Positions 32,694 to 42,169 of a stretch of DNA of 64,000 nt are shown piece after piece (positions within the stretch are counted from its first letter, which is position 1; every line of letters starts with the position of its first letter). This DNA comes from Tremella fuciformis (Eukaryota; Basidiomycota; Tremellomycetes; Tremellales; Tremellaceae), in the NCBI GenBank assembly GCA_032768795.1, contig CP136497.1:994501-1058500 (forward strand). The letters are read 5' to 3'. Made by a program: the position numbers and the translations under genes. A model generated the notes under the pieces. It had not been told where the DNA came from, searched no databases, and saw only the letters and a list, made by a program, of their open reading frames with translations.

Positions 32694-34250
32694 CTACGAT
32701 GCCGACTCCTGGTTGGACACTGGTGCTGGTGCTGGTGCTGCAGCCGATGCCGATGCCGCCGCCTTCGCCGCCGCTTGTCCCTGCTGCTCCAAGCGCCTCA
32801 CCCTTTCACGCAGGTCCTCCAATTCCTTCTTCTCCGCCGACTCGGCCCGGTTGATCTCATACCGCACCATGTCCTTGAGACTCTCGGCGCTCGCTTGCAA
32901 CGTCGTTAGAAGTGCGCTTGCCTGAACAGCCGTAGCCTTGAACTCGCTCATCGCGTTCATGTGAAGCTGATACTGATCTTCCGACCGATGTTGCAGATCG
33001 ATCATGGAATATCGGAGTTGCTCCATTTGGGACATGAAGTCGTACATCCGGCTGAACGGCTGTAGAAAGTCTTGTCTCCTCGAGGGCGAGGTGGACGCCG
33101 AGGGCTGCAGAGCGACAGGACGAGGGGGTTGAGGTGCGACGACCGACTCGAAACGAGCTTGGGAAAGCGGCTGAGCTGAATTGGGCATGGTAAAATTCCT
33201 CCTCGACTCGCGAACCTCCCCGGGACCGGAATATGACGGCCGATGACTGTGACCTCGATAGAATGCGGCTTGTCGGTATTCTTCCTCGCCATTGCGCTGC
33301 AGAGGCGCCGTGCGTGGGTCCATCCCGTTGGCATAGGCTGGTATGGATGGGAGGACATGAGGCGGTACCGCGGTCTGCGAGCCGGATGGAGGTTCACGTG
33401 GGGAAGCTTGTTGAGCCGAGAGAGGAGGTCCAAGGGGTGCACTCTGCTCTCGTCAACTTAGGCTCACAAGCTTGGGAGCTCAGCTCACCTTGGATCCCGA
33501 GTGAACGTCCTTGTCATTGGATGTCACGATACTCATCTTCTCGACCTTTTCACGTGTCTTCTCCCTGCGCTTGCCTACCGAGGACGACGCCGACCCTTTG
33601 GGTTGCCAGTCTTTGAAGGTGAGCTCGCGAGGTACGACTGGTGTAGTAGCAGCGCTATCTCTTTGACGCTGAGCGATGAGGGCTTGTTGCTGCTCTTTGA
33701 TGCTGATGGTGTTGCGCACCTGGCGATCAGCTTGGAGCGTCTGGCCCGCTGCTTGACGCACAGTCCTCAGTTGAGCTTCGTCGATGGATTTGAAGTCAAA
33801 ACCCATCACGACTGGACTGGGGACACCGTGATCGAGACCATCTTCGCGCTTGGCTTCCCGGCTGGCGGCGAAACCGATCGGCTTGATATTTGACAGGTTG
33901 GCCGGCCGACCGCGGGCCGAGTGGGGTGGGGGCGGGTAGCCACGTAAGCCGCCACTTGGGGAAGGCGGGGACGCGCCGGCCGAGTGATCTGATGAGCCAT
34001 TGTGGTGATGACTGCTGATGTTCTTCTTGGACGTCCGGCGTCGCTTGGTCTGCGGACTGGGCGAATGGTCGGATTCCCTGTGATCGAGACGAACGGGTGG
34101 CGGGTCGCACAAGAAGGCGAGCGAGGGATGGGATGTTGTGGTGGGAGAGGTCGGTGATGGAGTGCCGAGGGAATGTTTACGTGTTTGCGGAGGAGTGGGA
34201 TAGACGGATGGGTCGTTCAGGAGATTGATACAAAACACAGCGTCAGTCAT
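32694..34250 (-). CDS. Unknown protein with C-terminal coiled coil
   Basis: Two exons, 34250-33489 and 33443-32694, with a 45-nt phase-0 intron (GTGAGC...GAGAGCAG), about 503 aa. The start MTDAVFCINLLNDPSVYPTPP is the first ATG of this frame after a pyrimidine-rich leader. The N-terminal half is Ser/Pro/His-rich with a basic patch TKRRRTSKK (likely nuclear signal). An ordered-looking segment follows, GFDFKSIDEAQLRTVRQAAG and a Gln-rich helix IKEQQQALIAQRQ. The second half has PLSQARFESV, SRMYDFMSQMEQLRYSMIDL and a clear coiled coil near the end (RAESAEKKELEDLRERVRRL), then an Ala/Pro tail. Features fit a nuclear regulator, but I recognise no DNA-binding domain. An additional upstream exon is possible. 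Confidence 0.65.
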
Positions 34251-34894
34251 GGTCGTTGCGAGCGGTAGGGACGACGAGAAGGAAACAACAACAACAACAC
34301 GAGATCCGCCAGGAGACAGGTGAAGCGCTTGGGGGACGAATACATGGTGGTCTCGATGGAAGGAGGTATGGAGGGTGTTCCGTCGGCGGGGAAGGCGATT
34401 CTCTGGACAGTCTTGGGACTGTCACAGAGCCAGACTCCGGTGAAGAGTGTGAGAGAAGAGGACGACGAGGTAGGTGAGCGAGCGAGGGGGAACCACCGAT
34501 GAGCCTCCACCTGAGGCTAGGGCCCATACGCGTTTGGAGGGATGAGACAAAGGATACAGGGGAACGGCAGGAAGGCGATCATTCGGGATAGCGAGCAAGA
34601 TGAAACGGCGGAGAGCAAGAAGTCGCGAGAGCGGACGTCCGTGACGTCTTGTCTCGCGAGCGTCACAGAGGTAAAAGTGGAAGATCAAGGGGCAGGGAGA
34701 AGGCGTTTGGGATTCAAGAAGGATTCGGCCGAGAAGACCAGCAGTCACCTCGACGACTCTGGTTTGTGAAGCAAGAAGGCGAGAGTGACCGCAGTCAGGA
34801 GAAGGGGATGTGAGGCAGGATGGGAGCCGGCAGAGGTTTGAGCTGGTGCGGGAATGGAGCGTAGGAGGGCCGAAGGCCTGAGTACGATGACGAC

Positions 34895-35191
34895 TCACTC
34901 TTCCCCGTCTCTCCCTTTGACTTTGCTTCTTTTGGAAGACGGCGCATAGTCGTCCTCGTCGTCACCGTCATCACCTACTGGCGGTGTGGCATTTGGGAGG
35001 GGATCTCGAAGGCTCGAGGTCCTGCGTTTGAACGGCGGCGGTGGTGGTGGTGGCGGGGCCAGGGATGGCAGAGGGAGATTGGGTGGTGGTGCGGGTGGTC
35101 GGATCGTCCCGGAAGGAGGCGGCGTGGGGAGAGGGATGACACGAGGAGAGTGAGAGTGGGTATGCGAAGGGTGCCGGTGAGCGACGAGCAT
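34895..35191 (-). CDS. Possible first exon or small gene (weak)
   Basis: An ATG-started frame of 98 codons, very Pro-rich (PPPPPPPP run), then acidic (DDGDDEDDYAP) and basic (SSKRSKVKG). Near its end is a perfect donor, GTGAGT, just before its stop. It might be a 5' exon of the gene at 34250, or of a short transcript with an acceptor near 34420 (GTGACAG, phase compatible), but I cannot close the model. Composition alone could also arise from the purine-rich strand bias here. Confidence 0.25.
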   Translation of the reverse strand: MLVAHRHPSHTHSHSPRVIPLPTPPPSGTIRPPAPPPNLPLPSLAPPPPPPPPFKRRTSSLRDPLPNATPPVGDDGDDEDDYAPSSKRSKVKGRDGEE

Positions 35192-35224
35192 GATGCGTTG
35201 GCAAGTGGCAGTTGGACGATGACG

Positions 35225-35350
35225 ATAAGTGACGATAAGGAGTCAAGTGGCGAAGGGAAGAAGCAACGAGGAGAGAAAAAGGAGAAGGGGGTCGGTGCGG
35301 GGTGGTGGGATATAAAAAGGGGCAAGGAAGGGGGATTGGAGGGGGAATGA
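35225..35350. repeat. Polypurine/polypyrimidine tract
   Basis: About 125 bases with few pyrimidines on the plus strand, dominated by GAAGG, GAGAGA and GGGG runs. In the sense of the minus-strand gene it is a CT-rich tract of the type common in fungal leaders, though far upstream. Confidence 0.6.
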
Positions 35351-36280
35351 TAGCGTTCGGGTGAAACGAGGCGACGATATCAAAGGCCATTGATGGCAAG
35401 ATGGGATCAAGATCGGGGCGAGGGCCGAAAGAAACACTGCGTCAGCTCGGACCTCCAACATCATGTGGCAGGCACACACACAAGGGAGCAAAGACTCACG
35501 GGTGAACTGCCGAAGCAAATGCCCTCGAAGGGGAAATGGGAGGGTGCTGCAGAGAAGACGGTATTGTCTGCAGTCTCGAGGAGGAAGAGCCAGAGGCCGA
35601 GGCGGAGGATGTCATGGTGTTGTTGTTGTTGTTGTCCAAAGGAAAGGAGGGCAGGGAGGGGAATCAAAGGAAGGCCGACAGGGGACCATAGGCACGAGCA
35701 CGGACACTTTGAAACACTGACACAATAGGCGATAATTTGTGATTGATGTAGGACAATAAGAGATAGATGCGAGATCCGTGGGGTGAGATGGGATTCTAAC
35801 GGCTGCGGCCGAAGAGGGGTGCCGGTCTGGCAAGCGATCACCTGCAGAGAAAGAACAATGGCGAGGACGAGTCGAGGTTGGATGGGCGGTCGGTGATGAC
35901 CTGACACTTGCCCCTTTTGGGTCCAAATTCAGGGTTACTAACTCTGGCCTATTGTTTCAGCTTTTCCCACCACCATATTAAGGAGCGCAGCTGCGAGCCC
36001 TCCGCACCGGCGTCCTCATGCATCGACTGCCACCGAGATCGAGAGCAAGGTGGTCCTCAGCTACTGCTGTGTATACCTATGAGGTCCCTCACCTTGCTGC
36101 CGGCCTTAAGAAAGAACCAAAGACTCTGTCCTGCCGCGAGACAAGAGTGCCACACTCGTCACTCGTCATCCCCTGACTGACGGATAAAGTGGAGGGGGTC
36201 AGACGAGCCCCACGCCACCCTCGTTTTCGTCCTTCTCCCGCTGGAATCTTGACCCATCCTCCATTGTAATCACCGCCAAG

Positions 36281-37006
36281 ATGCCTTCTTTCCCGATCCG
36301 CCTGCTCACATTCGGCGCACTGGCATTCGCACTGACCTCTGGCGCCTCCCAGCTGCCTTTCATGCCCCAGGGGAAAGGGGCCGGCGGCGACCCTTCATTC
36401 CCTCCTCCGGGGCTTATGGATCCCCCGACTCACGTGGGCAACGTCGGCGAAGAGGTCAAAGGGATGAGTCTTGTCGATGTCCTTACCGTGGAGAGGCGTG
36501 CCAGTCTCTGGTGGGACTACGCGCGGGACATCAGCAGTGTTGTATGTCCATCTCTGTACGAGAGTATAGGGGAAGAATTTGACATGCAGAATGCCCGCTT
36601 GTTGCAGACCGGCAAAGAGCACACTACGCTGCTCGTCCCCCTCGACAGCGCCATCATGAAGCTGCCTCGCAAGCCGTTAGCTCAAAATCTTGCCGGTGGA
36701 AGATGTGGAGGCTGATTGATCAGCCACCAGGGCGCTGAAGGCGATACGTCCGACTCGGACGCTGCTGCCAATATCGAGCGGTTCCTCCGTGCTCATCTCG
36801 TTCCCGGCAGTCCGGAGTTGCCGACCACCGAGCCTGTCGACACGATGCTGAAGGACTTGAAGATCGAGGTCGTCGCGGACGAAACGAAACCCGGAAAGTA
36901 CAGGATCCTCCCGGGCGACATTGGAGTTGTGGATGTCAAGGAAGCAAGCAACGGCCGGGTGTTGCTGCTGGATGGGGTCTTGCAGTACCCGCCAGCGGAT
37001 GCTTAG
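36281..37006 (+). CDS. Secreted FAS1 (fasciclin) domain protein
   Basis: Three exons, 36281-36541, 36590-36675, 36724-37006, with two 48-nt introns, give 209 aa. The N-terminus has a signal peptide (MPSFPIRLLTFGALAFALTSGAS). A single FAS1 domain follows: MSLVDVLTVERRASLWWDYA, then TTLLVPLDSAIMKLPRKP (the H1 motif with a TLLVPLDSAI core), then NIERFLRAHLVPG and a final beta region ending VLLLDGVLQYP, the equivalent of the H2 motif. FAS1 domains mediate adhesion and protein contact at the cell surface or in the vacuole. There is no GPI tail, so it is probably soluble or luminal. The first intron reads through with a stop-free extension in the raw frame, but removing it restores the FAS1 spacing. 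Confidence 0.85.
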
Positions 37007-37148
37007 GGGTTCGTATATCAGACACCCTGATGTGTGTGGGGGAGGCTAACCGGCGGGGTTTCAGTTGTAGCAGCAGAGCTTCTGTATACGATGATAATCA
37101 TAACAATGCAATCTAGAGCTACAGATGTACCGCTACAATCGACTTCGA

Positions 37149-38025
37149 TCAGTAATCGTACTCGCCCGGACCATTCTGCTTGTCCATGCTATTCCCCTCG
37201 CCCGTGCCCGACCCCTCATCGTGACTTCCGTTCGGCGTGCGGCTCGGCTCCTCGTCGTCAAAGTAATGCTCCTCCTGATCCCTCCGAGCGAGGTAATCGC
37301 CTCCAGGCGGCTCGTTGAAGTCCACCTCGTCATAGTCGACCGTCTGCACATCAGCGTCATCCTGCCCTCTCATGACTCATGTGACGCACATCCAGGCCGT
37401 CCACGAAGATCTCCAGTAGCCGTCGTTCAAAAACCCGCTTGACCTCCTCCTGATCCCCGTCCATGCCTACCACGCGGCCCTTCTCCCTGCCATCCGCGTC
37501 CTCATCACTGCTCTCGTCAAACTCCTCGCCCACATCGTCCAGACGTCTTTCGACTCTGCGCGCCGCCCGCACGCCTTCCGCCTCCCGCTCCTCTTCCAAA
37601 CCCCTCAAGAACCCGCCGAGCTTCTTGACGTGCTGCCGGCCTTCTTTGCCGGGCAAGAAGTTCTCCGCGACCCATGATTCCTCCTCTTCCACCGCACTGC
37701 TCGGCGGGGGAAGCGACGACCCGCCGAGCCGTTCCCAGAGCAACGGCCAGCGTAGGCGGCCGGCATCGGCGCGAAGGGCTGGCGGAGGTGGGGTGCCGCT
37801 GGCGTATAGCCACCGGCGCGCTTTGATCAGTGGGATGCTGGCTCGCTGGCGCGGGGTGGTGATGCCGCTCAAGGGCGCCAGGAGGGATGGCGGCAGCTTG
37901 TGGATGTGGTCGCTGAGAAATACGAGCGGAGGCGAAGGGAGGGTCGTGGATGGTGGCAGGTCGAGGTAGCGCAAGATACGCTCGACGTCTTCGGGCGGGA
38001 GCTGCGGTATGCTGTCAAGCGGCAT
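37149..38025 (-). CDS. CCDC97/DUF2052-like protein
   Basis: Two exons, 38025-37390 and 37343-37149, with a 46-nt phase-0 intron (GTGCGT...TGTGCAG), about 276 aa. The N-terminus MPLDSIPQLPPEDVERILRY is followed by Pro-rich linkers, KARRWLYASG, LRWPLLWERL and a Glu/Arg-rich central helix. After splicing, ERRLLEIFVDGLDTVDYDEV reads directly into DFNEPPGGDY and an acidic tail. The RRWLYL-like and DYDEVDFNE elements are those of the CCDC97 family (found with spliceosome SF3b components in animals). The call is by motif memory only. It shares a 340-bp divergent promoter with ARB1. Confidence 0.65.
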
Positions 38026-38365
38026 GTCGAGCCGTGGGCAGATCGCGAGTTGCGCTGGCGCTCGAGCTGACCAGTAGTATCAGCAAGGGTGGCAATGGCC
38101 CTCGTACCGTTGGACCATCTCTAGGATCCGAATGCTATGCTGACGTAATCAGTCAACATTTTTGGTTCCCCCGGTTGGTTGTCCAGCTAAACCCCACACC
38201 GACAAAAAGTCCCATTCATCTCCTTCCCTTTCTCTCGACTCTTCACACCTCGTCTCCTCTCAAAAGCGTCACAGCAGACGCGCTCACCTGGACAATCGCA
38301 TCCAGCTCATCTCATCGCTCTTTTCACCGAAACACACCCGCGGCGCGAATCGCCACTGTCCCATC
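38026..38365. other. Divergent promoter, CCDC97-like gene and ARB1
   Basis: 340 bp. The ARB1 side has a CT-rich leader (about 38215-38290, CCCTTTCTCTCGACTC-like), as expected upstream of a highly expressed gene. Nothing else seen. Confidence 0.5.
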
Positions 38366-40538
38366 ATGGCCCCATCCGCGTCCAAGCAAAAGCGATTGGC
38401 AGAGAAGGCTGCCAAAAATGCCGAGAAGGGCAAGTCTGGCTCGGGCGTCACGTCCAAAGCTGCTTCGACCGCGGGAGGGTCGACGCCCCTCACGAGCCTC
38501 AGCGCGAATGGCTCGACCGAGGACCTGCTCGATGCCCAGGAGCAGATGAAGAAGCTCAACTTGGCCACGGACAGGGTGGCGGTGAGCTTGACCCCTTGCT
38601 GGAGGACTGAAGCTCACGGTGTAGAACGGTGTGCTTGTGTCCGACGTCAAAGGTCGGGATATCAAGATCGACCAGTACACCCTCTCTTTCCACGGCCGAT
38701 TGCTCATTGAGGGGGCGGAGATCGCTCTCAACTACGGCCAGCGTTATGGTCTTTTGGGAGAGAACGGTTCGGGAAAGGTCAGCTAACGGATCTCTCGGAA
38801 GTAGCTGAGCTAAATTGCAGTCGACTTTCTTGCAGTCGCTCGCCGACCGTGACATTGAGATTCCCGAGCACATCGATGTGAGCTGCTACATGGGTATCGA
38901 GATCTAGCTTACGACTAGATCTACCTTGTCCGCGGTGCCGCCGAGCCATCCGACATCAATGCCGTCGACTACATCGTCGCATCAGCAAAGGAGAAGGTCG
39001 CACGCCTCGAGAAGCTCGCCGAGGACATGTCGACCGCAGACGATGTTGACGAGCTCGCTCTTGAGGCCATCTACGAGGAGCTCGAGGAGATGGACCCCGC
39101 GACATTCGAAGCAAAGGCTGGAGCCATCCTCTCGGGTCTTGGCTTCACCCAGACCATGATGGCCAAGCCGACGAAAGACATGTCTGGTGGTTGGCGAATG
39201 CGTGTGGCTTTGGCGCGGGCGCTATTCGTCAAGCCTCACTTGCTGCTGTTGGACGAGCCAACCTCACACTTGGATCTCGGAGCCGTCGTCTGGCTCGAGG
39301 CTTACCTGTCGACCTACAACCACATTCTGATCTTGACCTCGTGAGTCTACAAATTCACTTCATGGCCGTCCTTTGACGCTCAGCCACTCCGCCGACTTTA
39401 TGGACACTGTGTGCACCAACATCATGGACCTCACGGTCCGCAAGAAGCTCACGTACTACGGTGGTAACTACAGCACCTACGTCCGGACGAAGAGCGAGAA
39501 CGAGGTCAACCAGATGAAAGCCTACGCCAAGCAACAAGAGGAGATTGCGCACATCAAGAGTGAGTAACAAACCCAAGCACCCGATCGTTCTGACGATTTA
39601 GAGTTCATTGCGTCCGCCGGTACATATGCCAACTTGGTCAAACAAGCCAAGTCGAAGCAAAAGATTATCGACAAGATGGAGGCGGCTGGTCTCATTGAGC
39701 GAGTCGACACCCAGAGGCCCTTGCGATTCAACTTTGAGGACGTCAAGAAGCTCCCTCCGCCCATCATTGCCTTCTCCGATGTCGCTTTCTCCTACTCTGG
39801 CGAGGCGAAGGACTACCTGTACAAGGACCTTTCCCTCGGTATAGACATGGACTCGCGTATAGCCATTGTCGGTGACAACGGTACCGGCAAGTCGACCCTG
39901 CTTAACCTGATCACCGGACAGCTGCAGCCGACCGAGGGCACCATCTCGAAACATACACAGCTCAAGCTCGCCAAATACTCGCAGCACTCTGCCGATCAAC
40001 TGCCGTACGACAAGTCGCCGGTCGAGCACATTGCAGCTATGTATTCCACCAAATTCCCCGAGAAGGACGTGCAGTTCTGGCGTCAACAGATCGGGCGATT
40101 CGGTATCACCGGCGCGCACCAGACCAACCCCATCTCGCAGCTTTCCGATGGGCTACGGAACCGCGTCGTGTTCGCCCTTCTCGCCATGGAGCACCCGCAC
40201 ATCATCCTCTTCGACGAGCCGACCAACCACTTGGACATGGCATCTATCGACTCGCTCGCGCAGGCCATCAAAGAGTTCGAGGGCGGTGTTGTCATTGTCT
40301 CGCACGACTTCCGACTCATCTCGCAAGTGGCCGAGGACCTTTGGGAGGTCAAGGACAAGAAGGTCATCAACTTGACCAAGCAGGACATCTCTATCGTCGA
40401 CTACAAAAAGTCGCTAGCCAAGAGGAGTGAGTGCTCGCAACCGCAACGCGTGACAAGGATTTGACTGATGTGTCAGGTCAAGCACAGATCGAGAAAGCGA
40501 AATTGATCTCGAAGAACGCGACAAAGGGTGTGGTCTAG
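38366..40538 (+). CDS. ARB1: ABC-F ATPase, ribosome biogenesis factor Arb1
   Basis: Seven exons, introns of 41-50 nt (38582-38624, 38778-38820, 38878-38918, 39341-39383, 39560-39601, 40427-40476). Two nucleotide-binding domains without membrane segments: NBD1 has [17 protein letters not shown] (the intron splits Walker A after the Lys), signature [15 protein letters not shown] and [16 protein letters not shown]2 has [13 protein letters not shown], signature [14 protein letters not shown] and [12 protein letters not shown]. The LSDGLRNR variant in place of LSGGQ is typical of the Arb1/ABCF2 branch. The inter-domain linker is charged and helical ([14 protein letters not shown]). The basic Lys/Ala N-terminus ([15 protein letters not shown]) is as in Arb1. 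In yeast Arb1 shuttles between nucleus and cytoplasm and helps 40S and 60S assembly. Confidence 0.95.
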
Positions 40539-40953
40539 GTGTCCACGGCCTAGCTGGGAAGGAGTTCGCATGGGAGTGGAGCAACGACAGGCATTGTCAT
40601 CCCTTAGGTTCAATCGCAATCATCCCTCGCATCTTTTCTTTCCCGATCACCAACGTGTACATACCTCGACTGTCTCGTGCGCATACTCCCATAGCATACG
40701 CCGAGTCTTTGTAGACGCGGATGCGTGCAGCATAACCTAGATGTAGCTCGTATTTCGAGTTCTGGGGTAAAGGTGGAGGTGTGTAACCGCCCGGAAAAGG
40801 TCGGCGTCGATCGAAAACGTCACCCCAATCTGTATGCCTTACGACCACTCTTTCATCACTCGACTTGTCTTGTTGACTGTTGACATGCCCGCTCGGACGT
40901 GAGCCCTCGATCGTGCTCGCCAGGTTGACTCTGCAAGCGGAGCGACCACGAGC
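40539..40953. other. Intergenic region
   Basis: 415 bp between two plus-strand genes. A minus-strand open frame runs through it and the next gene (40597-41262), but it is an antisense shadow. Nothing else seen. Confidence 0.5.
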
Positions 40954-42042
40954 ATGCTGCGGTCGACGACCATCAGGCGCTTTCGGGTGGAAGCAGGGAC
41001 AGGGGGCGCCTTGCGGCGGTACGCCCAAGCTGCGCGGCTCGCCGACTCGGACGCGCCGTCCGGCGCGGGCCCCTCGAGCGCATCCAGGCGGAGCAGCGAC
41101 GCCAGCGAAGAGAGGGGGGCAGGATACCGCTTCCCCACCGTTGGCAGGCGGGGCGGCCCGCCCGACCCCTTCGAGGTGCTGGGGCTGGACCGGTCCGCCG
41201 ACCCCAGCGAGGTCAAACGGCAATGCAAGTCCAAGCCAACTTGATGAGAAAGTGAAGCGCAAGCTGACCCATGGCTAGACTACCGCCTAGCACTCCTGCT
41301 GCACCCCGACTCGGCGCACCCCTCGTCGTCCCATGACAACTTTGCCACCCTCCATCGGGCCTACACACTCCTGTCCAAGCCGCGCAGCAGGACAATGTAC
41401 CTCTCGTCCGGCTACGGCTGGGGCGCCTCGCATGCCGCCGAGTCGGCGGGCGAGGACGCGGCGGGCTGGGCGGACGCGAGGATGCGCGCAGAAGTGCGCA
41501 TGCGCCGCGAGGGCGGGGCGGCGGCGTGGCATGGCGGCGCGGGGTGGGCGCACGCACACGCACGGGACTTTGGGTACGACTCGCCTTTGCATCCCGGGGG
41601 AGGTGGGGCCGGGAAGGGAGAAGAGCGCTTCATGTCGAATCGGCATTTCTTCATCCTCACAGGGGGCGTGGTGAGTCCCATTCGGATTCGGCAGAGAGAC
41701 AGTCAGTTCAATGGCTTACTGACTTGCAGAGCCTGTTGCTTGCGCTGGGGCAGTACCACCGTATCGGCGTCTACGCCGAGAAACACCAGGACCTCTTACA
41801 CCAGCAACACCTCGAGTACGTTTCAACCCAGCTGTAGCTACTGGGTGAAGCGCAGCTGACGCTTCAGCGCCTCGCATGCACTCGCACAGGCCAGGCAGGA
41901 GGCCGCGGCATTTGGCAAGGAGCGCCGCGATCGGATACGCCGGCGGGTGCGAGAGGCGCAGGTCATACGTGAGACCGAGGAGATGGAGCGGCGGGGCGGG
42001 AGCTGGGAGTGTTCGTCCGACGAGCAGAGCGCACGACTCTGA
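40954..42042 (+). CDS. J-domain (DnaJ-like) protein, probably mitochondrial
   Basis: Four exons, 40954-41224, 41279-41670, 41730-41815, 41868-42042. The N-terminus MLRSTTIRRFRVEAGTGGAL is basic with hydroxyl residues and few acids, as in a mitochondrial presequence. The J domain begins DPFEVLGLDRSADPSEVKRQ and, after the first intron, continues YYRLALLLHPDSAH with the HPD tripeptide, then FATLHRAYTLLSKP. The first intron (41225-41278) has a GC donor (GCAAGT) and a CTAG acceptor; no GT donor nearby keeps the J domain in frame. The remainder is Ala/Gly/Arg-rich, then a helical region FILTGGV-SLLLALGQYHRI and an Arg/Glu-rich helix near the C-terminus. Similar to yeast Jid1 in layout, though I would not insist on orthology. 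Confidence 0.8.
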
Positions 42043-42169
42043 TGTAGCATATCCTCACGTTCTGTTTGTACTTGTTTCCCAATCAGCCCACAAGATACCT
42101 GAACATCGTCGAGTCGACACGAGTATACAACATGCATCCGAGCCCATCTGTACGGGATCAAATGGCTGT

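Larger units (their letters stand above)
34251..36280. other. Large divergent intergenic region, strongly purine-rich on plus strand
   Basis: About 2 kb between the divergent genes at 34250 and 36281. Much of the plus strand from 34260 to 35750 is G/A-rich, so pyrimidine-rich in the sense of the minus-strand gene. Trinucleotide runs occur near 34285 (CAA) and 35620 (TGT), and ATATAAAAAGG lies near 35310. A minus-strand frame at 34895-35191 is discussed separately. No other gene is supported. Confidence 0.55.

Noticed and set aside
34247..34510. Minus frame ahead of the 34250 gene that could be an exon
   Set aside because: It ends in a stop three bases before the gene's ATG region in another frame, and no acceptor lies between to switch frames; it is probably leader.
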